The position numbers and the translations under genes are program-made. 64,000 nucleotides of DNA, from NCBI GenBank assembly GCA_003342895.1, contig PTFA01000192.1, positions 1,468,581-1,532,580 on the forward strand. Direction: 5' to 3'. Below, in pieces: positions 10,660 through 23,092 of the stretch. Numbering within the stretch: the stretch's first letter is position 1; each line of letters begins with the position of its first letter. The notes beneath the pieces were generated by a model. The model was given only the letters and a program-made list of their open reading frames with translations. It did not search any database and was not told the DNA's origin. The DNA comes from Casuarius casuarius (Eukaryota; Chordata; Aves; Casuariiformes; Casuariidae).

Positions 10660-13600
10660 AAGTATCTATTTTAAAGGGTGAAATGAAGACTGAAAGTAGC
10701 TCTTAACCAGTTTAGCTTTTGGGACTGTGGACAAATATACTGTTTGACAGAAGAAATGGGAGGTATCGTAAGACGGTACTGTATTCATGCTGCATGGTAT
10801 AGGACACTGGTCAAAATGTAAAGTATAAATTGGTAATTGGTATATTTTGACTCTGTCAGGAAGAAGATTGAAGGCCAAAAACCTAATTAATGGATGAAAG
10901 GATAAGAAGTAAAGTTGCAAAACAAAGGGTTGATAATTCTTAGATAGCTTGACAGAGAATTAGGAAACAGATGATATAATAATATCATGATGCCTGTTGG
11001 AGGGGAGCCCTGTAAATAATCCAGGTGAGTAGCAATGTAAGTAATTCATTAATACTTTTATTTACATTTAACTTTTATATTTCATCTTAGCTCTTGACAG
11101 TCCTATAAAAAAATACTACAGTGAAAAACAACCTGAAAAAGTTTATAGAAGAAGTTCTAGAAGTCTTGAGAAATCTATTATTTTGTGCCATTTAATTCGG
11201 TAGTGGTCATAGCGCAACATAATTCTTACAAATACTGATAACTTCCGTAAGTTTAGAGATTTTCAGATTCTAGCCTATGTTTTAATAGTTAAAAATGCTT
11301 TTTTCTGTTTCTCTGATCACCTTATGTACTGGGGCTGGTGTTCCTCTTGCGGAGAAAAGTAAACTTCGTGAGAAAGTTTCACAAGTTAACTTAAAAGTAT
11401 GCTTTTAAATCAAGAAGCTGAATGTTCCCAAAGCCTTATGCCAGCATTCTTGTTTTAAGATCAGTTTATTAAATCTGCACATTATCAGAATTGACAGACT
11501 TCTGGGCTGCTCTAAGGCAGTCCTTACCAACTTTCTTGCTCCTGTGACCTCTCTACAAAAATCTCGTGGCTGTACCATGTGCGTTGTAGGAAATATGTCT
11601 GCCCCAGGAGATAGAAGTAACTCTCCAGCGACTTGCTGGTCTGCTGTGAATTAAGCATGCTTTGGCCCTGGGGCAGTTCACTAATGTTAATAGGAGTAGT
11701 CCCTCCTGTCTTGCTTCTTCCTATAGCCAAGAGTATAAATTACCCAGCCAACCCTATGTCAGCACAGTCTAGTTACAGACTTGGTCATCTGATGAACTGT
11801 GTGTGGCTGAAGAGATACAGGTTGTCCAGCTCTTCTGGATGTTTGAAAACCTTTTACTTCTCTGCTGGGAAAGTTTTTGGATCATTACAGATGTCTGATT
11901 GCTTTTTATGGAAATGATAAAATGTGCTGTACTGCATTTCAATTTTCTCACTGCAGCCCAGTGTAGAATCTGCTTTTTTTTACATAGCATACCATAACTT
12001 TGTGATTTTCTAGGTAGATTTTCTAGATTAAATAACCTATACATTTACTAATACAATGAAACACTATTTCAAATGTCCCAGTTTTTTGTTTACGCGCTAT
12101 GACTTAAGATACCCTAAGTTAATATTACAAGTGAAAGCACTGGCTTAAAAAGTGGTGCCTTTCATATGAACTTAGGATAAAGTAGATGCTGAATTACTGC
12201 TGTTATTTTTTTAATCCCTTAGAGGAAAGGAATGCATCCCCTTGGCCCAACTTATTACAGAAAACAAAATGTACTTCATTCCAAAATGAATCGTGATCCA
12301 TCCTTGACCTGAAGCAGTTGAAAATCACTTTTAGTAAGGAGGCCATAATAGATGTTGCACGAAATACCTGCTTTTGGATGTTGTCAGCTACTTCTGTGGT
12401 TTTTAATATCTTTCTTTGTTGACTCTCTGTAGGATTTTTCTGCATTGAGATTTTTTTCCCAGTTACGTTTCTATGATTATATCAATATTGTTACACTACT
12501 ATAAATCTATCAATTTAATTCTGTGATGGGAAAGTATTTATTCTCAAATTCATGTTTGGGTTTTAAGTTGAATTCAAACTGCTCCTAAGGGAGAAGCTGA
12601 AAGTACTTATTGTGGCACGAATGCATGTCCACACAGGAAGTTTTACTGTTACAGACCTGGTGATTTAAATTCATATCCTTCCGTATGTAATCAGGTTCTC
12701 AGAAGGATTTTGTTTTCAGGCTGTTGACTTTCTAAGTTTCTACCTTATGGGATTTGAATGGCATTGTACCAGCTGTGCATTCTTGCAATTAAAAAGGTAG
12801 ACGAGTGAGGAGAACAGGAATGAAAGAAAATCAAGCCACTGTGCTTGTTTGGGACCGTTTATCAAGATACAAACCACTTTTAACTGATGTGGCTAACAAA
12901 CTTGAATATTTCATATTTTTGATATTTTTCTCCTAGGTTTTTAAAGGCTTTTAAAGATGAATGCTGTCTTTGAGTACTCCCTTACTCCTCATATGAAGTC
13001 TCTTTTTGTTGTGGTAGTTTTAAATGTATATGGTTGCCGTTATCTACAATAACAATACTGGATGTTATGTGGCATGTATTTTCTAGGCCCTTCAGAACAA
13101 AGTGAGATGCTTAAGCTGAATTTTTTTCTGAAATGGCTGTGCCTTTAACTTGGATAAATGTTTGGGCACTTCAGACCTTGCTCATCCACTTTCAGTGGTT
13201 GGCATGGTGGTGGTAAGAAGAATATGTGCAGGCTTTAGTTGGTTTTCAGAGTCTTTGCTATACTTAATAAAAGTTGGGAGAATGCTACCTATGTTTTTGC
13301 TGACACTCACTTCGCTAAATGAGACTTGGGAAAAATACGTATTTTTTTTGCTGCGTATCCAGGCTTTCTCCTTTATAGTTCAGAAAAGGAGGTGTTTTAT
13401 ACAGTTTTCTATCCAGTAGTCAAAAATATTTTCTTGAAAGGAGTAATTGCTTTAGTAAGCTTTATAAAACTTATAGAAAATGAAACTAAGTGAAAGAAAA
13501 CTTCCTGGGGAAGAAGAAATTTAAAAAATATCTAATTCATTGAAAAGTGCGTATTTTAGTTGCTGGTATGTTAGCTTCAGCCATTTGGAAAACATTGCAG

Positions 13601-15479
13601 TGCATCAGAGAAAATAGATTTTGCATAGGCATTGGAGCTTAGACAGGTGTTGTCAAAAAAATTACTTGGAAGTACTGAGTCTGCTTATTGCTTAAGCTCG
13701 CATGCCCTCAAATGATATGCCTCGAGTCTGAAGAAGTGCTCAATGTTACCCGCTTTTCTTCTTGCTGTCACCATGCACACACTGAATCCCTACATTTTTT
13801 TTTTTCTAACTCTTTTCTCTGACTTTACCATTCAAATTTTTTTTTAGAAAGCTGAGGTTTTTATAATCAATTCCGGGACCTGAGGTCATATGGAGAATAG
13901 CAAGAATCACAACATTTACAGTAGGATAAGGAAAAGGGGCAATGTTGCTGTCTTATTTTTACATAGTGGCTTTTTACTCTACATATGATCCAATAAACTG
14001 GCTGTCCATAACTTTTTTTGCTCAGCCTTTTAAAATTCTTGATTACATGGAGAAGCAGCTGAAATTGGTCTATAATCTTCTCTTTTGCTGGTAGTTAACT
14101 CCTCTGGCCCTTTCATATTTAAAGGGCCAGTTTTCTTTCTTTTCCGCATATCCTTGGCAATTCATGTATTGCAGAAAATGAATTGAAATTGAGAAAGACT
14201 TCCTGCTGATTAAACAGTACATTAGGTTGTGGAGAAGTGTCTCAGAAAAAAAGGTAGAAGTCTCATTGTATTGAACATTTCTAACATTGGCTAATAAACA
14301 ATGGAAAATGTTCCTGCTCCTGACAATATAAAGTAGTGGTGGCCTCAGAGCAAGAATACAATGACATAATTGATCTGTTTTGTCTCCAGCTCTAACCCTA
14401 TACTTATCCAAGGCTGGGTAATGTTACTTTTACCAGTTTAGGTAACTAGATAAACTGATGCATGGGTACTGTATATCAGCTTAACTGTCTCCTGCTTAAA
14501 CTGTATGGAAGAAGACCGATTATGTAAATGTACTAAATTAAAAGTAATTTTAGTTTTACAAAGCTTTAACTCAAAAAAACCCTGTGTTTTTCTTAATACT
14601 ACAGTTTTGAATTGAATATATGATGATCAAAAGCCAATATTTGAAAATGAGAAGCATTTGAAACTAGGAGCAAATTCAAAAGGTTGTGTTTTTAGGTATG
14701 GTAGGACAGCCTGACTGAAAAACAATCATTGTGCATTGCAGGTAGGTAGCCAAAAGGTAGAGTTGCATAATCTTGAGCTAAATAATAAGTACTTCTTGCC
14801 TATCTTTTAAATGCCACTTTTAGAGGGAATTAGATGCGAATATTGAAGTATTACTTTGTGCTAACCCCAAAAGAGTGAAAATTGAGGCTCTGAACTTGCA
14901 CATACTTGAGCAGGTCCAAAACTTTTTTCTTTAGTAGTTCCACATTCAGTAGTTCTAATTGAGCATGCTTATCAGAGTTTGCAATGTTGAAGACCAAGAT
15001 TGTACTGCTGATAACTTTAATTTTGTTTTTGAATTAAAAAACAAATTTACTCAAAAAAAAATTAAGTGTATTGCCTCCTTTCTTTAAAGAAGATTGGAAT
15101 AATACTGTTAAATAGAGAGCAAATTCTTGAAAATGAGCTTCCTGTCCCTTTCTTAGGTGCATAAATACCTGAGGAGCACTGTTCATACGGATGTCAAGCT
15201 ATAAATATTGATGAAGCCAAGCTTGGTAGCTGATTCTCTTGGAAGCTGATGTTTGTTGCAATTATAGTCTGTATTTATTTGCTTAACAACTTATTATTTG
15301 TTTTTTATTTCACAATAATAGTATTAAGACCTTGGACTTCTTTCTCTGCATGTATAATCATATTTCTAGGAAGTCAAATAAAAAGTTTTTGTATAAAGCA
15401 AAAAAGCCCAATTAACAATTCAAAATGTGTTAAATATGGAACATTCATTAAAAAAATTCAGGGTGTAAAGTAAAAGTTT

Positions 15480-15518
15480 TAAAAAAAAAAAAAAAAAGAA
15501 AAAGAAAGAAAAGAAACA
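15480..15518 (+). repeat. A-rich low-complexity tract
   Basis: A long A run passes into AAAG/AAAAG units. It is simple-sequence DNA in intron 1 with no recognised element attached. Confidence 0.8.
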
Positions 15519-18500
15519 GGCAAATTGTTACTTAAGCTTCATTCCCCCCACCCAGCCCTGTCTCTTCCCTGGCACTGTCTCAACCCATCCTGGCTATAGA
15601 GGTCTACCCAAAATTGCATTACAGGATGTAGTGTTTTCATGATCTAAAGCTTCTCTGTGTGTAACAGGGTATATTCAAACATGAGGAAGTAGTATCATGA
15701 TTCCTGTAGGAGTTAGCACCAGCATTGCCACATTGGTGTGAATTTCCTACCAATGCAGCTCTTATTGTGAAGANAACCCTTAAATAATAGTTCAAGAGGA
15801 GGGAACTTTGATACTCTTCTAATACAGGAAGAAAGTACAAACTAAGGAGTTTGAAAGGTGCAATATCTTTCAATCCTATGATGTGTTCGAATGGTTTTAG
15901 TAGTGCTCTTTATAAATAACTTCTGTAACTGTTGAAATTCCAATTTAAGTGTCAGTGGATAGCACCCCCTCCCTTTTTTCTCTGCTCATGCCTGCTTACT
16001 ACCTTATCAGTTTTAATTTTGTTACTGCTGTTTTTGATAAATGTGCTGTTGCGTAGGTCTTGAGGGCTGTGACTTGTGGCTCAGAAGAAAACCTTCGATC
16101 CTTAATTGTCTTTCATGTTATAAACAACTTGATGGGATGATTTTATTGGGACGATCGGCAGTAAAGTAGTTATCTATAGCTTTCAGATTTAAAGTCGAGC
16201 TGTTGAGAAGTAGACCTCTCTGTCATGCTGACTTTTTGCTTAGATGGCCAAAAATGTTTATTGTCTCTGGTCTAGTGTAACATCCCCCTCGTCCTGCCAC
16301 TCAAACTCAAGTCCTCTGTATTCTGAAGACTTTCTCTTATTATGTGAATGCCCAGAAATAAAGGCTTGCTAGTGTTGCACTGGTTTTGCTTCCATTGCAT
16401 TGGGAATGCTAGTGTAAATGCATGGCTGGCACTTTGAGCCTGTTGACTACATCCCCATGTTTGCCACTCAAAGCATCATTAAATTACATGGTGTTTAAAA
16501 TGCTCCTGGTAGATGACTGCTTGTGTGCCATTAGGATTCCCAGCATTGCTACCATTATCAAGCAGAAGCAGGTAATAGGAGCAGTGTAAAATAGTTCTTT
16601 TTTGTTCCTGAAAGCATTAGTTTGCAAGAGCTAAGAGAATAGAAGATGAGCAATTGAAAAGAATGAGTTGTACAATGATAGTTTGCTTTGAACTTTGCTA
16701 AAAATTTCTTTTCATTATAATGCTAGCTGAGTAAAACCTTGATTTAGAGTGAGTCATTGGCTAGTATCTGTGTTATGTTTTAGCCGCTAGATGCTGTAGT
16801 TATCACCAAAACTCTGTTGTGCTGCTGCCTTTTAAGAGTGGGGAGAGAGAATGGGTATTCTGTGCTTCAAAGAGCTTACAGTTAAAGGCAAGAAATAGAT
16901 GGACACAGGTACATCTTCAGGAAGACAGTGTTGAGAGTACTCTGTCTTACTGATCAACAGCCTCACTTTCAACAATTTTCCATAAACATTGTGGTAGAGT
17001 CTTGAGCGACTTGAAGAGACAAAGCAGAAAGAGTTTTTGAGGATACTTCTATGCATGCTTCAGCCAGACTGAAAGGACGGAGTGGGACAAAGCACGAAGG
17101 AGTTTGGAAAACAACCAGTGGGCAGTCTTGGGCTATTTATAGTTGGGACTTGACCTTGATGGCAACTGAGAAGTGATGTGTAATGTAGGATAGGCTGCTG
17201 AGGCAGGGTAGAGACAAATGCCTTTTAGGTTCACTGTAATCTGTTGTGGATTCTTTAGCAAAAGCAGGGATCATCAGAGCTGAAATTCTTGATACTGTAA
17301 GATAAAATATGAGGAAAAAGAACTGTCCTTTATGAATTAGGAAGTGGCAAAAAGGTGTAAGCAGAGTTTATTTTTTCCTTTATTGGAAGGAGGGGCATCC
17401 TAAATGTCACTTATGTAAATGTTTCTGAAGACTGGGAAGACAGCAGCACAGTGTTCTGTCTTTAGCTCATATTTTAAGGCTATCTTCAGATCCCAAGAAC
17501 TAGAAACAGGATTTTCTGGATAAGAGGAAGCCTGACTTTAGCGTTGTGCAGCCTAGGGCTGCCTTTCTCTTGAAGAGGATGGTCTAGTAGCCAGTTGATC
17601 AAGTTAAGAGAATTTCCATTTTTTTAAAGACTATATGGGCATGCATTAAGAAATATTACTAGTTGCTCAGAAATAGCCCTGTAAATGGGTTTTGAAAAGA
17701 GAAGAATCTTTTTGCACTTTTTCCCTCATCTTCTCTTTAATGCTGAGTCAAAAAGGGAGACTTCTAATGAAAGAAGCCTAATAATTGTTTTACTGAGCAG
17801 CTCATGGTGTATAGTCATCCACTCATAAAAAAAAAAAATTGATGTCTTCAGCAGCATTCTGTTTTATGAAAGTGGTTTTGCTAATTTATGTTTTGGCTGA
17901 TGTAAAAGGATTCAAGGGGCATGATCTGACGCTAGTGTTTTGTACATATGGGTTAATGATACTGCTTTTGTGTAGTCCTTTTATTCTTATGTTCCGTTAG
18001 AAGAGCAGTATGGACTGTATGCATGATACTTGTTGCAAGTTACAGTTACTTATCTTGTTGAAAATAGCTGTGTCATATCTGCATTAACAGCTGAACCATT
18101 TTCCACGTAGTACAGAAAGCATTAGTACAAAGAAATTAATATTGAACAAAGTATGAAGTCATGCAGCCAACACAGAGTTAAACATAATAGATATTTTATC
18201 CCATGTCGTGTTTTGCTGTAGAATGTCATGGTGATTTTGTGGTGTGCTCAGCTGACATAGCCAAGTACCGTTCTCTGGATTTTCCATAGAAAGCAAAGTA
18301 TTTCTGCCTTTCCATCTCTTTCTGGCTGCTTTGTTTAGAGTTGTATTTAGATCTTTTCTCCTAGAAGTGCATCTCCTGGATTTCCTTCCACCTAACTAAT
18401 GAGAAGAGATGGTTCTAAATATTGCAGAAGAATGAAGTGGTTAATCTACTGGCAAGCACCAGTAGTATCGCTCCTCATCCTCCTCGGTTTCTAGTGCATT

Positions 18501-21500
18501 AGAATCAAGACTTACTCAGTCTTGAAAAGTGAAGTGCAGCAAAGTGGAGAAGGGCTACAGCTGCCAGACCTACATAGGTCTGGATAACTTTTATAGTAAA
18601 TTCTGACTGTTTCAGTGACACTGTGCCATAGTTGAGAAAATATGAAATATAGATATATTGTTTTGAAGTCGTGCATGATTTTAAGCCAACTTCCTGATAT
18701 GCTAATTGGGGAGGTGATTTTTTTTTGTGTGTAGTTATGTCAGCAGCTGGCTTTTGTGACGTGTTTTTAGGCAGCTTGAGGACTTCTGAGCAAAGAGCAT
18801 GCTCTTGGTTGCTTTGTCAGAATCATTCCAGTACGTAAGTCAGGACTGAGATTTAAACATTTATGTGGTTAGCAATGGGACAGTTAAACTACGGTGATAA
18901 CAAAGACCCTCGTTTTTGTCTTCTGATGTGTAGCTGGTAGTCAGAAATTGAGTGAATGGAAATCATGCCCAGAAAGCTACTAGTTAATGCCAGAAATTCA
19001 GAAAAAATACTTCAGTTTATGGCAACTAGTCCAGTGACAGGAACAGTTTGTCACTACGTAATGCTGCACATTTTAAGCATGAACAGTAGCTAACCAAGTG
19101 ATGCAGTGAACTTAGAAACATGCCACCTGTTGGTTCTTACCTTGACAATAAACATTTTTTATGATGCTTAAGTAAGTGCAGCTGGAATACTGTAACTTTT
19201 ACAGTGTTGTTAAACTGGCTGTATAGTGGCAAACCAGCCATTTTGGATCTTTTCTCATTCCTAGAAGTTGATTATATTTTTGCAAAACCAAAATTGAAGT
19301 TCTTTCATCCTAGTTGTGGTTAAGGCAGGGTGGTAGATTCTGAATGATTTGAAATGGGCTTAAGTGTTAACCAGTTCAGTGATGATGAGATAGTACAATT
19401 TTTCTTTCACAATATGATTAAATACCCAATGATCTGTAGGTACTGGGATTCATTCTCATACATAATAATATTTCAAAGTTCTTGTAGAATTACACAAGCA
19501 CTTTCCTTGAGCACGCCTGTGTTTTTTATCTCAGTTCTTGTACAAGAAGCCAGTTTCACCCAATTCTTTTTCCCAGCTGTGAATAGAAATATGATTTTTA
19601 GAGCTTCTTACGGTTCTGGTCCCAAAATCTTGGTGAATGGTATTTCATTGTCAGCAGGAAATCCTGTCACATATGCTACACATTTACTGTTTCTCCCGAT
19701 TTGGATGGGAGGTGGGGGGAGAGAATCCAAAGAGAATATATCTTCCTGATTGCAATCTGTTCCTTTCAGTTCTGTGCACCTGCAATACTGTGGTGTTCCT
19801 ACAGAGGCAGCTTATGTGAGGCCACCAGAAAGGAGGCACTTGCTGTAAGTAATGAACTTTGAGTGCAAATGTGGAAAAAAAAATGCAACAATAACCAACA
19901 CCTTAGGAAAAAGCTAGGAGTCCTGATGCTGTATGGGGTATTCTGCTGCTTCATAGATTTTCTAACCCAGCTAAGTGAGTCACTGAACTTGGCTATATTA
20001 GAACTAGAACTACACACAGTGGAAGTGTTTTGGGGGTTACACTATGTGTGCATACAGTTCTAGTCTGTCGAGACAGGACTTCATTTATTTAAGCCAGGAG
20101 CATGCAAGTGTAATGGATTGTTTCTATTATTGCAAGATAATACATCTTTGAATCTGATCTTTCACTGTGCCTGGATATTGAATGAATAAGTAAGTGCTAT
20201 AGTTAACTGGGGTGAGGGAGAATACTTGGTTAGGAGCTGTCATAGTACTTAGAGGGGTTGAGGATTTTGGTTTTTCCCCTCCCCTCTTTGTTGTGTTAGA
20301 GTTGTTTCTCCCCCCACCCCCGCCTCTTGCTTCCATCAAGCATTTGGTGGCCTACCTAATTCAGCTGTGTCTGCTTTCATTGCTAAGATTCTTACTATGC
20401 AGTCCAGGCAAGTGGGTCGATACATCCTAAAGTACTGACTGCTGGCAGAAGTGGATACTTACTGTGAGGGTTTGAATTAGGAGATGTATGCGTGGTATTT
20501 AAATTCTGTTCTGGCTGTGGTAGACACTAAGATTCTGCTTGTCTTAATCTCTTTGCAGTCCTGCTCAGCTGCATATAGCATTCTGTCTTCACCCCAGACT
20601 ACTTTCACTAGATTCTGGTCTTTTCAACTGCTTGAACTTTGTTAATTAACATTTATTTTTGCTCCAGAAACACAGGCCTAAATTTATCAGAATAACAGGA
20701 AGAGAATGAACAGTCTTTTCCTGACTTATATCTATCAGAAGTTAAATAGATACTTATTAGAGGCTTTTTTCAATTAGGAAGAGGAATCCACACCCCTTTT
20801 CATGAATAAAGTCCTGTGATGAGATAGGACAGGTTATTGGCATAAATTAGTAGCAGTTCTCTCTATTCCCATGGAGACATTAGTGGTCCAAAAGCATGCA
20901 GTGGTTTGGCTGGAACTCTAAATGCTTTTGCTAGATACTAATGGTATGGTATCCAGCCTGTAACAACCCATTTCTGGGAAAAGCTGTTTTTTGGCCAGCT
21001 TCTGTAGTATTTCATATTCTCTAGCTTCAGATCTTATGCTGTCAGAAATGGCACAGACAATTTGTTAGTCTTGCTTTTTGGCTGATGCTGTCCCTGGATA
21101 GGAGATGGGTGTCAAATACACANGCTGATACTGCTAAGTCCACAGCAGCCTTTGGCTCTACCTATCATTAGGCATTGTGAACTAGACTGCATGGATTAAT
21201 AATGGTGTTTTAAAGTGGCATCAGTGGATATTTCTGAGATGTTTCAGGGAGTTGGATGATAGTTTTACTTTCTGAGAACATTCAGTTGAGAAATTCAGTT
21301 TTCACTTTTTTTTAACCTGAAGTGTTTGGAAATCTATAGAGAAAATTGAGAACTTAAAGACCAGAAAGTGGATGACTATCACCTCTGCGTATTATTTGCA
21401 GTAGATTTCAGTAGTGGAAGCATTTCCTTATCTCCTACCCCCTACTGAAACCAGGTAGATGTAACTTTCTTTACTTAGTTTGGCTAAGATGAAAGCAGTG

Positions 21501-21873
21501 TTTGTTTACAAGAGGAAATGTTAGGAAGTGGTAAGTGTTAGGACTTACTTGTTTCAGGGTATGTATTCACCCGTTGCAAAAGTAATCAAGAATTTGAAGT
21601 TTATTAGACTTCTATCTCCAAAGCCTCAGTTTGTAACCATGATTTAAAATGCCTTGCCTGGTAAAAGCACAGTCATTCTAGGCATGGACTTTGAGGCTGC
21701 TAATACCTTTGGGACATCATAATAATAAGGTGATAATGTACTTAATATAGATTTGCCTTGGAATGCTACTTCAAAGTGGCTGAGTAGACTATTGTGAGTA
21801 TACTGTACCTGTGCTTTGATAGTGCCTTGGCTGGAAGTTCATTTCTGGGTGGAAAACTCAGTTTTGTACCTGT

Positions 21874-21978
21874 AAATAAACACTTCAAACTGTTAAATAA
21901 ACAAACACTTCAAAACTATTAATAGCTATTAAAAAACTATAAAACTATTAATAAACACTAAATAAACACTTCAAAACT
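21874..21978 (+). repeat. Degenerate local tandem repeats (AATAAACACTTCAAA units)
   Basis: The unit AATAAACACTTCAAA or a close variant occurs about three times within roughly 100 bases, separated by ACTATTAATA-type variants. This looks like local slippage or duplication in AT-rich DNA. Confidence 0.6.
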
Positions 21979-22988
21979 TGTGAAAATGATATGATTAATT
22001 ATGAGAAAATTATAAATTGCTGCAAAAAGAAATCCTGTTTTCAGCAGCTGGAAAATTATAATGCCTAGCTTAAATGGTGCCATTCATTTTAGGAGGTTTT
22101 CCCATTCTACCTATTGTGGTATTGTGGTATGTGTGCCTTGTGAGGAAATGTTAGCCTTTTTTTTCTTTTCTTTTCTCCCCCCCCCAGTGGTTTCAGTGAC
22201 AATAATTTGTAGAGACTTTGATAATCATGGTGAATTGATGGAAGGGGAATTTCCTGTTCAATATCAGTTTGAGGTTTTTGTCTTGCAGTACTGTGCAAGA
22301 TGGGTTGTTAGTCCGACTTCCTTTAACGTCAGGCCTGTATCTAGTATTTAGTCTGCTAGCTGGTTAGCTTGATCTCATTCTTCATTAAATAGTCTTACTT
22401 CTCAAATACTTTGGTGGGTCATAGAATAAGGTTTCTGAGTATTTTTCCCAAACTGACTGTTGGTATAAATTGTGTAGTGATGGGTGAGTATTAAGTATAT
22501 GAAACAATAAACAAAATTACAGTTTAATCTTTTTCTCAGAGGTAGTTATTTTTAAAATGCGTCTCCAGCAGTGATGCAACTTTATTCTTTAAAAGTTTAA
22601 AAATCCAGGCTCAGCAAATGCATGCTTTTTTGCAACGTGTAAAATTCTTGCCCACAAAGAATAATTTCCTAGACTTGGGTGGTATTTGAGGTAGAAGAAT
22701 AGTGAGGAGAAATGTACTTCTCCCCCTAACTCTAGCCCAAAGCTTAGCTGCTTCTCCCCCCTTCCCCACATAACACCACATAAATTGCTTTTGGGGTGGG
22801 GGGTGGAGGGGGCTTTGTTGCTTCTTTTGCAATTGCAATATTTTTTCCCCTGCATGATCTTAATAAGGTGAATATGACTTTTTCTAAATGCTTTGTGAAT
22901 AAGGAGTAGCTGAGCTTCAGAGGGAATTGCCTTTCATTTTAACGTGTTTTTTAACCTAGTGATAAACACAGTTGGCTAATGGTGGGAG

Positions 22989-23017
22989 TTTTTTGTTTGT
23001 TTGTTTGTTTGTTTTTT
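22989..23017 (+). repeat. (GTTT)n microsatellite
   Basis: A run of TTTG units and Ts lies directly before the AG at 23018-23019, so the repeat itself supplies the pyrimidine-like tract of the candidate acceptor for 23020-23092. Confidence 0.8.
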
Positions 23018-23019
23018 AG

Positions 23020-23092
23020 GGTTTCGTTTTTGCACTGAATGTAGCCAGGACGGATCCTTGTGGGCTTTGGCAGCCCTTGGAAACTGTCAAAG
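23020..23092 (+). other. Weak candidate exon (73 nt), possibly 5' UTR
   Basis: TTTTTTAG precedes and AAAG followed by GTAAAA ends the segment. Two frames are open throughout, reading FRFCTECSQDGSLWALAALG or GFVFALNVARTDPCG. The only frame that would join in phase to the coding exon at 28765 contains an early TGA and TAG. If real, it is thus an untranslated 5' exon or an alternative exon. The repeat-derived acceptor lowers confidence. Confidence 0.25.
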
